From NCBI RefSeq assembly GCF_009911645.1, contig NZ_QWKI01000019.1, positions 1-64,000 of the forward strand: 64,000 bases of DNA, read 5' to 3'. Within the stretch, counting starts at the first letter, position 1. Every line of letters starts with the position of its first letter. This document shows positions 50,652-59,014 of this stretch, piece by piece. Position numbers and translations under genes: made by a program. Source of the stretch: Pseudoflavonifractor sp. 60 (lineage in GTDB: Bacteria > Bacillota > Clostridia > Oscillospirales > Oscillospiraceae). The notes under the pieces are model-generated. The model ran no database searches and was not told where the DNA came from. It saw only the letters and a list, made by a program, of their open reading frames with translations.

Positions 50652-51590
50652 TTAGTGGTACTTGTAGCTTCCGCCCCCGATGAACTCCCGGAGGAGGGAA
50701 TTTTTCGCCACCAGGGCGGGGTCGATGGGGGCAAAGTGGTCAAAGGCGGCTACCAGCTCCAGCAGCTCACCCCGGCGCTCGTTGTCCTCGGGGACGCTCT
50801 GGAGGATGGGGAGGGCGTAGCTGCGCATGACGGACACCTCATAGGGCAGGGAGGAGTCAAAGACGATGTCCGCCTTGCCCTTGAAGGGGGATATGTACAG
50901 CTTTTCCCCCCGCCGCACGTTGGCCCACATATCCAGGGTACGGGCCACATCGGTGCCCCGGAAGCTGTAGTCCCGGACGGCCCGGCGGGTCAGCCGCATC
51001 CAGGTGCCCTTAAAGCGGAGGACGGCCCCCTCGTTGATGTTGGACCGGGCGGAGATGTACAGCTTGGTGGCCTCCGGGTGGCGGCCCGCCATATCGTCGT
51101 TCAGGGCGTGAATCCCCTCAAAGATGGCAATCTCGTTTTTTTCCAGCTTCAGGGGGGTTCCCAGGCTGTCGTTGCGCATCTGGCGGGCGAACTCATACTT
51201 GGGGATGAGGATCTCCTCCCCCTGGGACAGGGCGGTAAAGTGCTGGTCCAGCAGTTCCATGTCCAGGAACAGGGGGGACTCATAGTCCACCGTTCCCTCC
51301 GGGGTCCGGGGGGCGGTTTTGGGATCCAGGGTCACAAAGTAGTTGTCCATAGCCACCGCGTGGGAGTTGACCCCCCGGCGGCGCAGCTCCTCGGCAATTT
51401 TCATGGCCGTGGTAGTCTTGCCCGAGCCGGAGGGGCCGGACAGGAGCACAATGGGGCTGCGCTCCAGATTGGACAAAATCTTATCCGCCGCCAGCGAAAC
51501 CCGCTGGGCGTAGTTGTCATCGCACTCGGCCAGAAATTCCGTCACGTCCTTCTGAATACGCCGGTTGATCTCCTGTAATTGATAAGCCAT
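50652..51590 (-). CDS. uridine kinase / phosphoribulokinase family P-loop kinase
   Basis: This 312-residue protein has Walker A SGPSGSGKTTTA, the DNYFV motif and PLFLDMELL segment typical of uridine kinases, and IFEGIHAL as the Walker B-like strand. It is longer than housekeeping Udk (about 210 residues) because of an N-terminal helical region and a C-terminal extension. It resembles a Firmicutes group annotated as uridine kinase-like nucleoside kinase. The actual acceptor is unproven. It lies 30 bases upstream of the GH13 gene. Confidence 0.82.
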   Translation of the reverse strand: MAYQLQEINRRIQKDVTEFLAECDDNYAQRVSLAADKILSNLERSPIVLLSGPSGSGKTTTAMKIAEELRRRGVNSHAVAMDNYFVTLDPKTAPRTPEGTVDYESPLFLDMELLDQHFTALSQGEEILIPKYEFARQMRNDSLGTPLKLEKNEIAIFEGIHALNDDMAGRHPEATKLYISARSNINEGAVLRFKGTWMRLTRRAVRDYSFRGTDVARTLDMWANVRRGEKLYISPFKGKADIVFDSSLPYEVSVMRSYALPILQSVPEDNERRGELLELVAAFDHFAPIDPALVAKNSLLREFIGGGSYKYH

Positions 51591-51622
51591 TGTTATCACA
51601 CCCTTGCTGCAAATGGAGGCCG

Positions 51623-53137
51623 CTATTGCGTGGAAGCGGCGTAAAAGGTTTTGATCTGCGCCTTTTGGCCCAGCACCTTGTCAAAGCCGGACAGGTACTC
51701 CTGGGGGAACTTGGGATTGGTGAGCCGGAGGATGTTTCCCGGGGCGATGAGCTTGGTGACGCCCCCCGCCCCCAGGGAGACCACAGTGTGCAGCTCCTCC
51801 ATCATCACGATATTGTACAGGCTCTCCGTCCCCGGTTTGGCCCAGCCCACATTCTCCAGGGAGCCGGACATATACTTTTGCCGGTATAAATAATACGGAA
51901 TATAACCCTGGGTTATGAGCAGTTCCCGGGAGAAATCCAGCATAATGGCCACCTCGTCCCCGCTGGGGATGCGACCGCCCTCTTCCATCAGGCGGGAACC
52001 CTTTTTCAGTGCCAGGGTGTGGACAGTGATATTCTCCGGTCCCAGGGCCAGGACCCCCTCCAGCGACCGCCGGAAGCCGTCCACGGTGTCCCGGGGCAGG
52101 CCGGCAATCAGGTCCATGTTGATACAGTTGAAGCCCACCGCCCGGGCCAGCTCATAGGCCGCCCCAATGTCGCCGGCGGAGTGCTTCCGCCCGATGGCCT
52201 CCAGCACCTGGTCCTCCAGGGTCTGGGGGTTGATGGAGATGCGGCCGATGCCGTGCCGGGCCAGAACCTCCAGCTTCTCCCGGGTTATGGTGTCGGGCCG
52301 CCCCGCCTCCACGGTGAACTCGACGCAGCCCGCCAGGGGGAGACAGTCCTCACATTGGAACAGCAGCCGGTCCAGCTGCTCCGCGCTCAGGGTCGTGGGG
52401 GTCCCACCTCCCATGTAGAAGGAGTATACGGACAGCCCCGCCTCCTCCAGGACCCGGCCCGTCTCCTCCACCTCCCGGAGCAGCCTCTCCACATAGGGCT
52501 CCACCAGCTTCAGCGTCCGGCCCACGTCAGCGGAGACGAAGGAGCAGTAGGCGCAGCGGGTTGGGCAGAAGGGGATGCCGATGTACAGGGAGACCTGCCC
52601 CGGTTTCAGGGACCGCTGCGCCTCCACGCTGGCCTGGGCGCAGTCCACCGCCAGCTTTGCCCGGGCGGGCGTGACGAAATACTCCTTTTCCAGCTCCTTC
52701 TGGGCCTGCTTGGGGGTCTTTCCCGCCAGGAGCGCCCGGGCCGGCAGCTTCACAGGCCGTACCCCGGTGAGCGCCCCCCAGGGAGGCTGGGCGCCCAGCA
52801 GCGCGGTGCCCGCCTTGTAGAAGGCCAGCTTCAGGGCGTGCTGGACGGTGTGGTAGACCTGTTCCGGGGGCTCGTCCAGCTGTTCCGAGGGGAAACGGAC
52901 GACCCCGTTGTGATAGCCACAGGGCTGAAAGACCAGGGCGCTGACGTTGGTCTGCTTTTTTCCCCGGTGGAGCGTGAAAATCACCGCGTTTGTTTCACCA
53001 CTCATGTCCCTGGGCAGGGGCCCCTCCGGGTACTCGGGCCGCTCCCCCGGAAAAAGAGTCAGCATCATTTGCTCCGCCGTGTAGTGGTAGCGCTCCGGGC
53101 TCCAGGGGAAGTTGGAGGTCTCAAGCCAGAGCTTCAT
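51623..53137 (-). CDS. hemZ: coproporphyrinogen III oxidase-like radical SAM enzyme HemZ
   Basis: This 504-residue radical SAM protein has the cluster motif PFCPTRCAYCSF (C191, C195, C198), GGGTPT, EAGRPD and GRISINPQT motifs of the HemN/HemZ group. The N-terminal extension of about 180 residues is characteristic of HemZ. HemZ is named for oxygen-independent coproporphyrinogen dehydrogenation, but many Clostridia carry it without full heme synthesis, so the true substrate is uncertain. Its start overlaps the stop of an XRE regulator by four bases. In related genomes it usually follows the recJ-relA-dtd-glyoxalase-II run; here it is separated by the repeat region. Confidence 0.9.
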   Translation of the reverse strand: MKLWLETSNFPWSPERYHYTAEQMMLTLFPGERPEYPEGPLPRDMSGETNAVIFTLHRGKKQTNVSALVFQPCGYHNGVVRFPSEQLDEPPEQVYHTVQHALKLAFYKAGTALLGAQPPWGALTGVRPVKLPARALLAGKTPKQAQKELEKEYFVTPARAKLAVDCAQASVEAQRSLKPGQVSLYIGIPFCPTRCAYCSFVSADVGRTLKLVEPYVERLLREVEETGRVLEEAGLSVYSFYMGGGTPTTLSAEQLDRLLFQCEDCLPLAGCVEFTVEAGRPDTITREKLEVLARHGIGRISINPQTLEDQVLEAIGRKHSAGDIGAAYELARAVGFNCINMDLIAGLPRDTVDGFRRSLEGVLALGPENITVHTLALKKGSRLMEEGGRIPSGDEVAIMLDFSRELLITQGYIPYYLYRQKYMSGSLENVGWAKPGTESLYNIVMMEELHTVVSLGAGGVTKLIAPGNILRLTNPKFPQEYLSGFDKVLGQKAQIKTFYAASTQ

Positions 53138-53355
53138 GGCTGGCGCTCCCGGGTCTCGCTGCGGCCTACCATATAGTCCAGGCTGACATCATAAAAGTCA
53201 GCAAGCAGCAACAGTCTAGGGAACTCAGGGATATGGTGCCCCGATTCATAATACTGATATGCCCGCAGGGATTGCTGTAACAATTCCGCAAGCTCAGACT
53301 GTGTCATACGCCTTTCTTTTCGAAGTGCTTTCAGTCGTTCACCTAAAGTAGCCAT
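53134..53355 (-). CDS. XRE-family helix-turn-helix regulator (copy 2)
   Basis: This 73-residue protein is almost entirely an XRE/Cro HTH domain (LKALRKERRMTQSELAELLQ, AYQYYESGHHIPEF). It ends in the same LDYxVGRSETRERQP tail as its neighbour, so the two arose by tandem duplication. Its stop overlaps hemZ. It is probably a DNA-binding repressor. Confidence 0.88.
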   Translation of the reverse strand: MATLGERLKALRKERRMTQSELAELLQQSLRAYQYYESGHHIPEFPRLLLLADFYDVSLDYMVGRSETRERQP

Positions 53356-53373
53356 ATTAACCCCCTCCAGACT

Positions 53374-53595
53374 TTATGGCTGCCGCTCCCGGGTCTCGCT
53401 ACGGCCAACCAGATAGTCCAGGCTGACATTGAAGAAGTCCGCTAAGGCGAGCAGGTGGTCATACTCAGGGTGGCGGGTGCCCGCCTCATAATATTGATAT
53501 GCCCGCGGGCTTTGATTAAACTGTTTTGCCATCTCCACTTGCTTCAGGCCCTTTTCCTTTCTCAGCAGCTTCAGTCTTTCACCTAAATTGGCCAT
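53374..53595 (-). CDS. XRE-family helix-turn-helix regulator (copy 1)
   Basis: This 73-residue XRE/Cro-type protein (LKLLRKEKGLKQVEMAKQF, AYQYYEAGTRHPEY) shares a clear paralogous relationship with the next gene. The ATG at 53595 follows AAGGGGGATTTT. It is first in the hemZ operon and divergent from a small gene whose promoter overlaps its own. This suggests it represses both directions. Confidence 0.88.
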   Translation of the reverse strand: MANLGERLKLLRKEKGLKQVEMAKQFNQSPRAYQYYEAGTRHPEYDHLLALADFFNVSLDYLVGRSETRERQP

Positions 53596-53605
53596 AAAAT
53601 CCCCC

Positions 53606-53634
53606 TTGACACGAACACAACTTACGAGTATAAT
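53606..53634 (+). promoter_or_regulatory. perfect-consensus promoter of the small divergent gene
   Basis: TTGACA, a 17-base spacer and TATAAT match the sigma-A consensus at all 12 positions. CACGAACA occurs at 53610-53617 on the -35 box and again at 53641-53648 at the start site, 31 bases apart (about three helical turns). These are likely XRE operators. Confidence 0.92.
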
Positions 53635-53658
53635 GAGAGGCACGAACATAGATTGCAA
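53630..53658 (-). promoter_or_regulatory. candidate promoter of the XRE-hemZ operon, overlapping the divergent one
   Basis: On the minus strand TTGCAA is followed after 17 bases by CATTAT. The box overlaps the TATAAT of the opposite promoter, so both could be controlled from the same CACGAACA sites. Confidence 0.5.
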
Positions 53659-53675
53659 GTGAAAGGAGCAATACA

Positions 53676-53942
53676 ATGAACACTACTATACTACAAACTC
53701 TATTCCTTGACAACCCGGAAATTCCATCAGAAATCGCTAAATTCTGCAACACTTTGCCCGAATATGTCCAGGCGGAGCAGGATTATAACCGCGCCGCTCA
53801 GGAGCTGCGGGAGCTTATCGGCTTTGAGCGGTACAGCGCCTTTGAGTCGGTTCTGAATTGGCACCTGCGCTGTGAGCTCCAGGCCTGCTATCTCTTCGGC
53901 CTGGGACTGAAAAAGGACATCATCAGCGGGATCGTTCAGTAG
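53676..53942 (+). CDS. small helical protein divergent from XRE regulators
   Basis: This 88-residue protein is predicted to be all helical (VQAEQDYNRAAQELRELIG, CYLFGLGLKKDIISGI). It resembles in length and style the small helical proteins (DUF6809-like) often found beside XRE regulators in Clostridia, but this family call is weak. It has a perfect promoter, an AAAGGAG ribosome site, and probable operators for the divergent repressors. A tightly repressed effector is possible; no toxin motif is seen. Confidence 0.7.
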   Translation: MNTTILQTLFLDNPEIPSEIAKFCNTLPEYVQAEQDYNRAAQELRELIGFERYSAFESVLNWHLRCELQACYLFGLGLKKDIISGIVQ

Positions 53943-53985
53943 GACCCGCCGCCCCGGTTCTAATAGGTGTTGCTCTGCTGACGTA

Positions 53986-54141
53986 CAATCCCCCGCCCTC
54001 GCTTCGCTCGGGCACCCCCTTTCAAAAGGGGGCAAGCGGCTTCGCCGCTTGTGTGGCCCCGCTCCGCAGGGCCCATCCCTCGTCCCGCCCGCAGGCGGCC
54101 TGGTCCCTTTGAAAAGGGGCGGTGCGGTGCGGTGGGGATTG
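53986..54141. repeat. intergenic mosaic repeat, unit A
   Basis: The unit starts CAATCCCCC and ends GGGGATTG, so its ends are inverted. Inside are GGCGAAGC-like, CCCCCTTT/AAAGGGGG and AAGCGGCTTCGCCGCTT palindromes. The same order of blocks recurs in units B and C. Confidence 0.85.
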
Positions 54142-54195
54142 ACCTGCTGGCACCTTTTCTACCTAAAAGCTCAAATTGAAGCAGCTTTCCTAAGA

Positions 54196-54354
54196 CAATC
54201 CCCCGCCCTCGCTTCGCTCGGGCACCCCCTTTGCCAAAGGGGGCAAGCGGCTTCGCCGCTTGTGCGGCCCTGCGGAGCAGGGCCTATCCCCCGTCCCGCC
54301 CGCAGGCGGTCTGGCCCCTTTGAAAAGGGGCTCCGGCGAAGCCGGTGGGGATTG
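54196..54354. repeat. intergenic mosaic repeat, unit B
   Basis: This copy is about 85-90 percent similar by eye to unit A, with the same CAATCCCCC / GGGGATTG ends and internal palindromes, including a CTCCGGCGAAGCCGG block near its right end. Confidence 0.85.
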
Positions 54355-54445
54355 ACCATAAGAAGCAACTTTAAAGTCACGAAACTGTGCGCCATAGGAC
54401 GGCAATCCCCGCTCCAGTTCTAACAAGCGCTGCTCTGCTGACGTA

Positions 54446-54540
54446 CAATCCCCCGCCCTCGCTTCGCTCAGGGCCCCCTTTGCCAAAGGGGGCAAGCGGC
54501 TTCGCCGCTTGTGCGGCCCGGCGAAGCCGGGCCCATCTCC
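54446..54540. repeat. intergenic mosaic repeat, unit C (truncated)
   Basis: The left half of the unit is present and the right end is missing. The 20-odd bases before it (TGCTCTGCTGACGTA) also precede unit A, so the repeat has a shared left flank. Confidence 0.8.
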
Positions 54541-54557
54541 CGCTCCATTGCCGCTGG

Positions 54558-55181
54558 TCAGGGCCGCGTACCCTCCATACCCATACGCACGTAGGGGTTA
54601 TAGTTCCGCTCCTGCTCCAGGGTTGACGTTCCCTCGTGGCCGGGCAGGACGTGGAAATTGCCCTCCAGCCGTCCCAGCCGCCCCAGGGAGTTCAAAATCT
54701 CCTCATAGCTGCCCCCGCGCAGGTCAGTGCGGCCGCAGTTGCCCGCAAACATGGTGTCGCCGGTAAACAGGGCGTCCCCCGCTTTCAGGGTCACAGAGCC
54801 GGGGGAGTGGCCGGGGGTATGGAGGACCTTGATCTGGATGGACCCCAGGGCCAGAACGTCCCCCTCATCATAAAATTTCAGCCCATCCACCTCGCCCGCC
54901 AGGGGGAACAGCTTGCTGCCCGCCCCGTTGGCGTCGGCCTGGTGGATATAGATCTCCGCCTCCGGGTAGACCCGGTGGAGGGCGGGGACGGCGGTAGTGT
55001 GGTCGTAGTGGCCGTGGGTCAGGAGGATATACTTCACCTGAGCCCCAGTCTCCTCAATGGCCTCCTGGATCAGCTCCGGCTCGTCCCCCGGGTCGATGAC
55101 CGCCATCTGATTGCTGTCCGTGTCGATGAGAAAATAGCAGTTGGTGACAATGGGGCCCACCTGCATCATTTTGACCTTCAT
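54558..55181 (-). CDS. metallo-beta-lactamase fold hydrolase (glyoxalase II-like)
   Basis: This 207-residue protein has the MBL metal motif THGHYDH, followed by HTPGHSPGS, TGDTMF and a final LPGHEG, so all metal ligands for a binuclear site are present. It resembles the short GloB-like hydrolases found near relA and dtd in Firmicutes. The substrate is uncertain; glyoxalase II or another thioester/ester is possible. The ATG at 55181 is preferred because GGAGGA lies seven bases upstream; the ATG at 55187 is too close. Confidence 0.88.
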   Translation of the reverse strand: MKVKMMQVGPIVTNCYFLIDTDSNQMAVIDPGDEPELIQEAIEETGAQVKYILLTHGHYDHTTAVPALHRVYPEAEIYIHQADANGAGSKLFPLAGEVDGLKFYDEGDVLALGSIQIKVLHTPGHSPGSVTLKAGDALFTGDTMFAGNCGRTDLRGGSYEEILNSLGRLGRLEGNFHVLPGHEGTSTLEQERNYNPYVRMGMEGTRP

Positions 55182-55199
55182 AATCATTCCTCCAGCACA

Positions 55200-55580
55200 T
55201 TAAAAGAAGCTCTCATAGCCGGTCAGGTCCAGCGGCTTGCGCTGAAACGCCCGCTCAAATATGTCAATCACGGTGTCCAGGTCCTTCCAGTGGTAACACC
55301 GCTCCAGCAGCACCGGACCGCTCTCCCCGTTCCAGCCCACACCCACAATATAGTCGTCCTTGTTGGGCCCCTTCAGGGCAATGGCGCTCTGGATGAACCA
55401 GTAATGGCTCTCGTCGGCGGGGTCCTTCTGCTCCAGAATGATAAAGCTGTCGTTGTCGGGATAGAGCTCGGCCAGGTCGTATTCGATGTTTGCCCAGGTA
55501 AAATCCCGGAACAGATTCCCGCCCTCGCTGAGGGTCCAGGGCCACTCCGGGTTGGGCTGGCGGATTTTCTCAGGGTCCAT
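55200..55580 (-). CDS. uncharacterised protein, tandem paralogue 2
   Basis: This 126-residue protein begins MDPEKIRQPNPEWPW, nearly the same as the neighbouring gene, and shares PDxxSFxxLxQxxPxDxxxYWFIQ and the GPVLLERxYxxxxLxxV pattern. No family or catalytic motif was recognised. It lies 18 bases upstream of the MBL gene in the recJ-relA operon. The two copies presumably bind or measure something in the cytosol; function unknown. Confidence 0.72.
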   Translation of the reverse strand: MDPEKIRQPNPEWPWTLSEGGNLFRDFTWANIEYDLAELYPDNDSFIILEQKDPADESHYWFIQSAIALKGPNKDDYIVGVGWNGESGPVLLERCYHWKDLDTVIDIFERAFQRKPLDLTGYESFF

Positions 55581-55592
55581 TGGGAAGCCTCC

Positions 55593-56003
55593 TTAAATTG
55601 ATTGCACCGCCTGCCAGCTGCCGTCTGGCTGACGCAGAAATTGTGTAAAACCGGAAAAATCCACGGGTTCATACTCCAATGCCGGGTGGAACAGGGCAAA
55701 CACCGCTTCCAAATCCGGACAGTACCGCTCCAGGAGCACCTGGCCGCCGGTCTCCGCATAGCCGCACTGCACCACATACTGCCCCTCGCCGGGACCACAG
55801 ATGGAAATGAGACATTGGATAAACCAGTACTGCTCCGGGTCGTGGGGGGCCTCCTGACGCAGGCTGACGAAGCTCTTCCCGTCAGGACTCAGCCACTCCA
55901 GAGCCAGCTTGACGTGGCGGGCGGCGTCCTCCGGAGGATTGCCCCCCACTTCCATCATCCAGGGCCAGTCCGGGTTGGGCTGGCGGATTTTCTCAGGGTC
56001 CAT
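55593..56003 (-). CDS. uncharacterised protein, tandem paralogue 1
   Basis: This 136-residue protein is a paralogue of the next gene; the first about 42 bases of the two genes are almost identical, and the middle segments align. The C-terminal 15 residues are longer here. Soluble, no signal peptide, no recognised domain. It lies 12 bases downstream of dtd. Confidence 0.72.
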   Translation of the reverse strand: MDPEKIRQPNPDWPWMMEVGGNPPEDAARHVKLALEWLSPDGKSFVSLRQEAPHDPEQYWFIQCLISICGPGEGQYVVQCGYAETGGQVLLERYCPDLEAVFALFHPALEYEPVDFSGFTQFLRQPDGSWQAVQSI

Positions 56004-56015
56004 GGAAAGACCTCC

Positions 56016-56459
56016 TTAGGGTTTGTCCGTGTCAAAGAGGATGGTCACCGGCCCGTCGTTTACCGACGCCACCTGCATATCCGCGCCGAACTCCCCGTGC
56101 TCCACGGAAAAGCCCCGCCGGCGGCACTGGTCCAGGAAGCGCTCATACAGGGGGCCGGCCAGGTCGGGCTTGGCGGCGCGGGAGAAGCCGGGGCGGCGGG
56201 AGGAGGTGTCGGCATAGAGGGTAAACTGGGAGATCACCAGCAGAGCGCCCCCCACCTGCTCCAGGTTCAGGTTCATTTTGCCGTTCTCGTCCTCAAAGAC
56301 CCGCAGGTTGCACACCTTTTCCGCCAATTTATCGCACACGGCCTCGTTGTCCTCCGGGCCAACCCCCAGCAGCACCAGAAAGCCCCGCTCAATGGCCCCG
56401 TTCACTCTGCCGCCGATGGTAACGGAGGCGGAGGTCACGCGCGTAACGACCGCACGCAT
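56016..56459 (-). CDS. dtd: D-aminoacyl-tRNA deacylase
   Basis: This 147-residue protein carries the Dtd hallmarks MRAVVTRVTSASVTI, SQFTLYADT, RPGFSRAA and NDGPVTI. It removes D-amino acids and glycine mis-attached to tRNA, in the cytosol. It is part of the conserved recJ-relA-dtd neighbourhood. Length is standard. Confidence 0.96.
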   Translation of the reverse strand: MRAVVTRVTSASVTIGGRVNGAIERGFLVLLGVGPEDNEAVCDKLAEKVCNLRVFEDENGKMNLNLEQVGGALLVISQFTLYADTSSRRPGFSRAAKPDLAGPLYERFLDQCRRRGFSVEHGEFGADMQVASVNDGPVTILFDTDKP

Positions 56460-56510
56460 AGAATCACGTCCTTTGTTAAAAATGGATGGCCGGTATACAT
56501 AGCCTTTTGG

Positions 56511-56723
56511 TCATGCTGCCATAAAGATAAGGGATGTGAGTCCGCCCAGGATGATGGTGAAGGACAGGGCGGCCCAGAAAAGGGGCCAGTTGACCGGGGC
56601 ATTTTCCCCGTTCTTCGGGGGCTGGGGCTTGTGGTGGATGGCACTGACCAGAGTGCAGATGAACACAGGCGCCCAAATAAACCAGGTCCAGCCAAAGAAA
56701 ATGCCGAGAAAATTAAATACCAC
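56511..56723 (-). CDS. small two-helix membrane protein
   Basis: This 70-residue protein has two hydrophobic segments (IFFGWTWFIWAPVFICTLVS and LFWAALSFTIILGGLTSLIF) joined by a short charged loop. A GTG start at 56723 is preferred, with GGGGCGG seven bases upstream; TTG at 56729 would be too close. It sits between relA and dtd, where no membrane protein is usual. Function unknown. Confidence 0.65.
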   Translation of the reverse strand: MVFNFLGIFFGWTWFIWAPVFICTLVSAIHHKPQPPKNGENAPVNWPLFWAALSFTIILGGLTSLIFMAA

Positions 56724-56737
56724 AGACAACCGCCCCT

Positions 56738-58975
56738 TTATTTCCCGCTGGCCCGGGCTACGTGGTACACGCCCTGGATATTGTTCAGCTTGTTGATGAC
56801 CCCCTCCAGCTCGTCCTTGTCCTTCACCTCCACCACCATACTGATGGTGGCGTGACCGTCGGGCATGGCGCGGGCGGCCAGGGCGGACACCTTCACCTTC
56901 GCCGTGGACAGGGCCATTGCCACGTCCAGGGTCAGATTGTCCCGGTCCTTGGCGGACAGCTCCAGGGAGGTCTTGTAGTTGGGCAGCTTGCTCTCAACCC
57001 AGGAGACCTTGACCCACCGGTCGGCCTCCTCCGGCTTGCGCTTGTCGGGGGCGGCGTTTGGGCAGTCGCAGCGGTGGACCGACACCCCGTAGCCCCGGGT
57101 TATAAAGCCGATCACCGGGTCCCCGGGCACCGGGGTGCAGCACTTGGCGAACTTCACCAGGCAGTTGCCCAGCCCCTCCACGATAATGCCCGAGTCGGAG
57201 TGCCTGGGCTTGACGGGGCCGTGGGGGTCCGACGGGGCGGCGTTCCCCGGCATAATCACGCTCTCCTCCAGGGTGCGGGCGGCGGCTGCGGCCTTCTCCG
57301 CCTGGAGGCGGCCCAAACGCTGGAGCTCCTCCCGGATGCGGGCCACCGATTTGGAGGCGGTGGTCCCCCCGTAGCCGATGGAGGCATACAGCTCGTCCAG
57401 GGTTCCGCAGCGCAGCTTGCGCAGGATGTGGGGCAAGACCTCCTCACTGGTAATGGTGGCCAGGGTCATCTTGGCGTGCTTCAGCTCCGCGTCAAAGGCG
57501 GCCCGGCCGGTGGCGATGTTCTCCTCCCGCCGCTCCTTCTTGAACCACTGGCGGATCTTGTTCCGGGCCTCGTTGGACATACACAGCTTCAGCCAGTCCC
57601 GGCTGGGACCCTTGGCGTTTTTGGCGGTAATGACCTCCACAATGTCGCCGTTGGTCAGCTTGTAGTCGTAGGGGACCATCCGGCCATTGACCCGGGCCCC
57701 CACCATATGGTTGCCCACGGCGGAGTGGATGTTGTAGGCAAAGTCGATGGGGGTCGCCCCCTGGGGCAGGCTCTTCACATCGCCGTTGGGGGTAAAGACG
57801 AACACCTCGTCGGCGAAGAGGTCCACCTTCAGTGTGCTGACAAACTCCTCCGCGTCGGTGTCCTGCTGTCCCTCCAGCAGCTTGCGCACCCACTCGAACT
57901 CGTGCTCGGTGCCCAGCTTCCTGTTGGCCATCCCCTGCTTGTACTTCCAGTGGGCGGCGATGCCGTACTCGGCGGTCTGGTGCATCTCCCAGGTCCTGAT
58001 CTGGACCTCGAAGGGGATGCCCTCCCGGCCAATGACGGTGGTGTGGAGGGACTGGTACATATTGGGCTTGGGGGTCCCGATGTAGTCCTTAAACCGGCCC
58101 AGCACCGGCTTGAACATATCATGGATACAGCCCAGAACGTTGTAGCACTCCGGAATGTCGTTGACAATGACCCGGAAGGCGTACAGGTCGAAAATCTCAT
58201 CCAGCGTCTTGTTCTGGGTAAACATTTTCCGGTAGATGGAGTAGATATGCTTCACCCTGCCATAGATGGTACAGTGAATGCCCTCCTGGTGCAGGCGCTG
58301 CTCAATGCGCTGCTGAATGCCGGCCAGAAACTCCTCGTGGGCAGAGGAGCGGTCGGTCAGCTCCTCCACGATCTCCTTGTAGCCCACCGGGTCCAGGTAG
58401 CGCAGGGACAGGTCCTCCAGCTCCCACTTGATCTTCTGCATTCCCAGACGGTGGGCGATGGGGGCGTAGATCTCCATGGTCTCCAGAGACTTCTCCCGCT
58501 GCTTCCGGGGGGACTGGTACTCCATGGTGCGCATATTGTGCAGCCGGTCGCATACCTTGATGAGGATGACCCGGATATCCCGGCTCATGGCCATGAGCAT
58601 TTTCCGCAGATTCTCCATCTGCTCCTCTTCCTTGGTGACAAACTGCATCTTGGTCAGCTTGGTGACCCCCTCCACCAGCTCCGCCACGGTGGGATTGAAC
58701 TTTTTGGCAATCTCCTCGTGGGTGGAGGCGGTGTCCTCAATGCAGTCGTGGAGCAGCGCGGCCACCACCGCGTCCAGGTCCAGCTCCAGCTCGGCCACAA
58801 TTTCCGCCACCGCAATGGGGTGGATGATATAGGGCTCGCCGCTTTTGCGCAGCTGGCTGTGGTGGGCGGTGTCCGCGTAGGAAAAGGCGTCAAACAGCCG
58901 CTTGGTATCCAGTGTAGGAATATAGGACTGGACCTTTTTTTCCAGCGTATGATAGCGTTCCAAAATGGGGTCCAT
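56738..58975 (-). CDS. relA: bifunctional (p)ppGpp synthetase/hydrolase
   Basis: This 745-residue Rel protein has an HD hydrolase domain (HSQLRKSGEPYIIHP, LLHDCIEDT), a synthetase domain (YRKMFTQNK, YQSLHTTVIG, EVQIRTWEMH), a TGS domain (VFTPNGDVKSLPQGATPIDFAY), a zinc-finger-like region with CCTPVPGD and HRCDCPN, and a C-terminal ACT domain. It makes and degrades the stringent-response alarmone. It follows recJ after 39 bases and precedes dtd. Confidence 0.97.
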   Translation of the reverse strand: MDPILERYHTLEKKVQSYIPTLDTKRLFDAFSYADTAHHSQLRKSGEPYIIHPIAVAEIVAELELDLDAVVAALLHDCIEDTASTHEEIAKKFNPTVAELVEGVTKLTKMQFVTKEEEQMENLRKMLMAMSRDIRVILIKVCDRLHNMRTMEYQSPRKQREKSLETMEIYAPIAHRLGMQKIKWELEDLSLRYLDPVGYKEIVEELTDRSSAHEEFLAGIQQRIEQRLHQEGIHCTIYGRVKHIYSIYRKMFTQNKTLDEIFDLYAFRVIVNDIPECYNVLGCIHDMFKPVLGRFKDYIGTPKPNMYQSLHTTVIGREGIPFEVQIRTWEMHQTAEYGIAAHWKYKQGMANRKLGTEHEFEWVRKLLEGQQDTDAEEFVSTLKVDLFADEVFVFTPNGDVKSLPQGATPIDFAYNIHSAVGNHMVGARVNGRMVPYDYKLTNGDIVEVITAKNAKGPSRDWLKLCMSNEARNKIRQWFKKERREENIATGRAAFDAELKHAKMTLATITSEEVLPHILRKLRCGTLDELYASIGYGGTTASKSVARIREELQRLGRLQAEKAAAAARTLEESVIMPGNAAPSDPHGPVKPRHSDSGIIVEGLGNCLVKFAKCCTPVPGDPVIGFITRGYGVSVHRCDCPNAAPDKRKPEEADRWVKVSWVESKLPNYKTSLELSAKDRDNLTLDVAMALSTAKVKVSALAARAMPDGHATISMVVEVKDKDELEGVINKLNNIQGVYHVARASGK

Positions 58976-59014
58976 AAAATCACCTCGGTTTAGGGTTAAT
59001 CAGGGCCGCCGCCC

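Larger units (their letters stand above)
53943..54557. other. gene-free repeat-filled spacer
   Basis: No gene is seen here. The stretch holds mosaic units A, B and C with unique linkers of about 55-90 bases. It separates the small divergent gene from the glyoxalase-II-like gene. Apparent short open frames are by-products of the GC-rich repeats. Confidence 0.75.
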
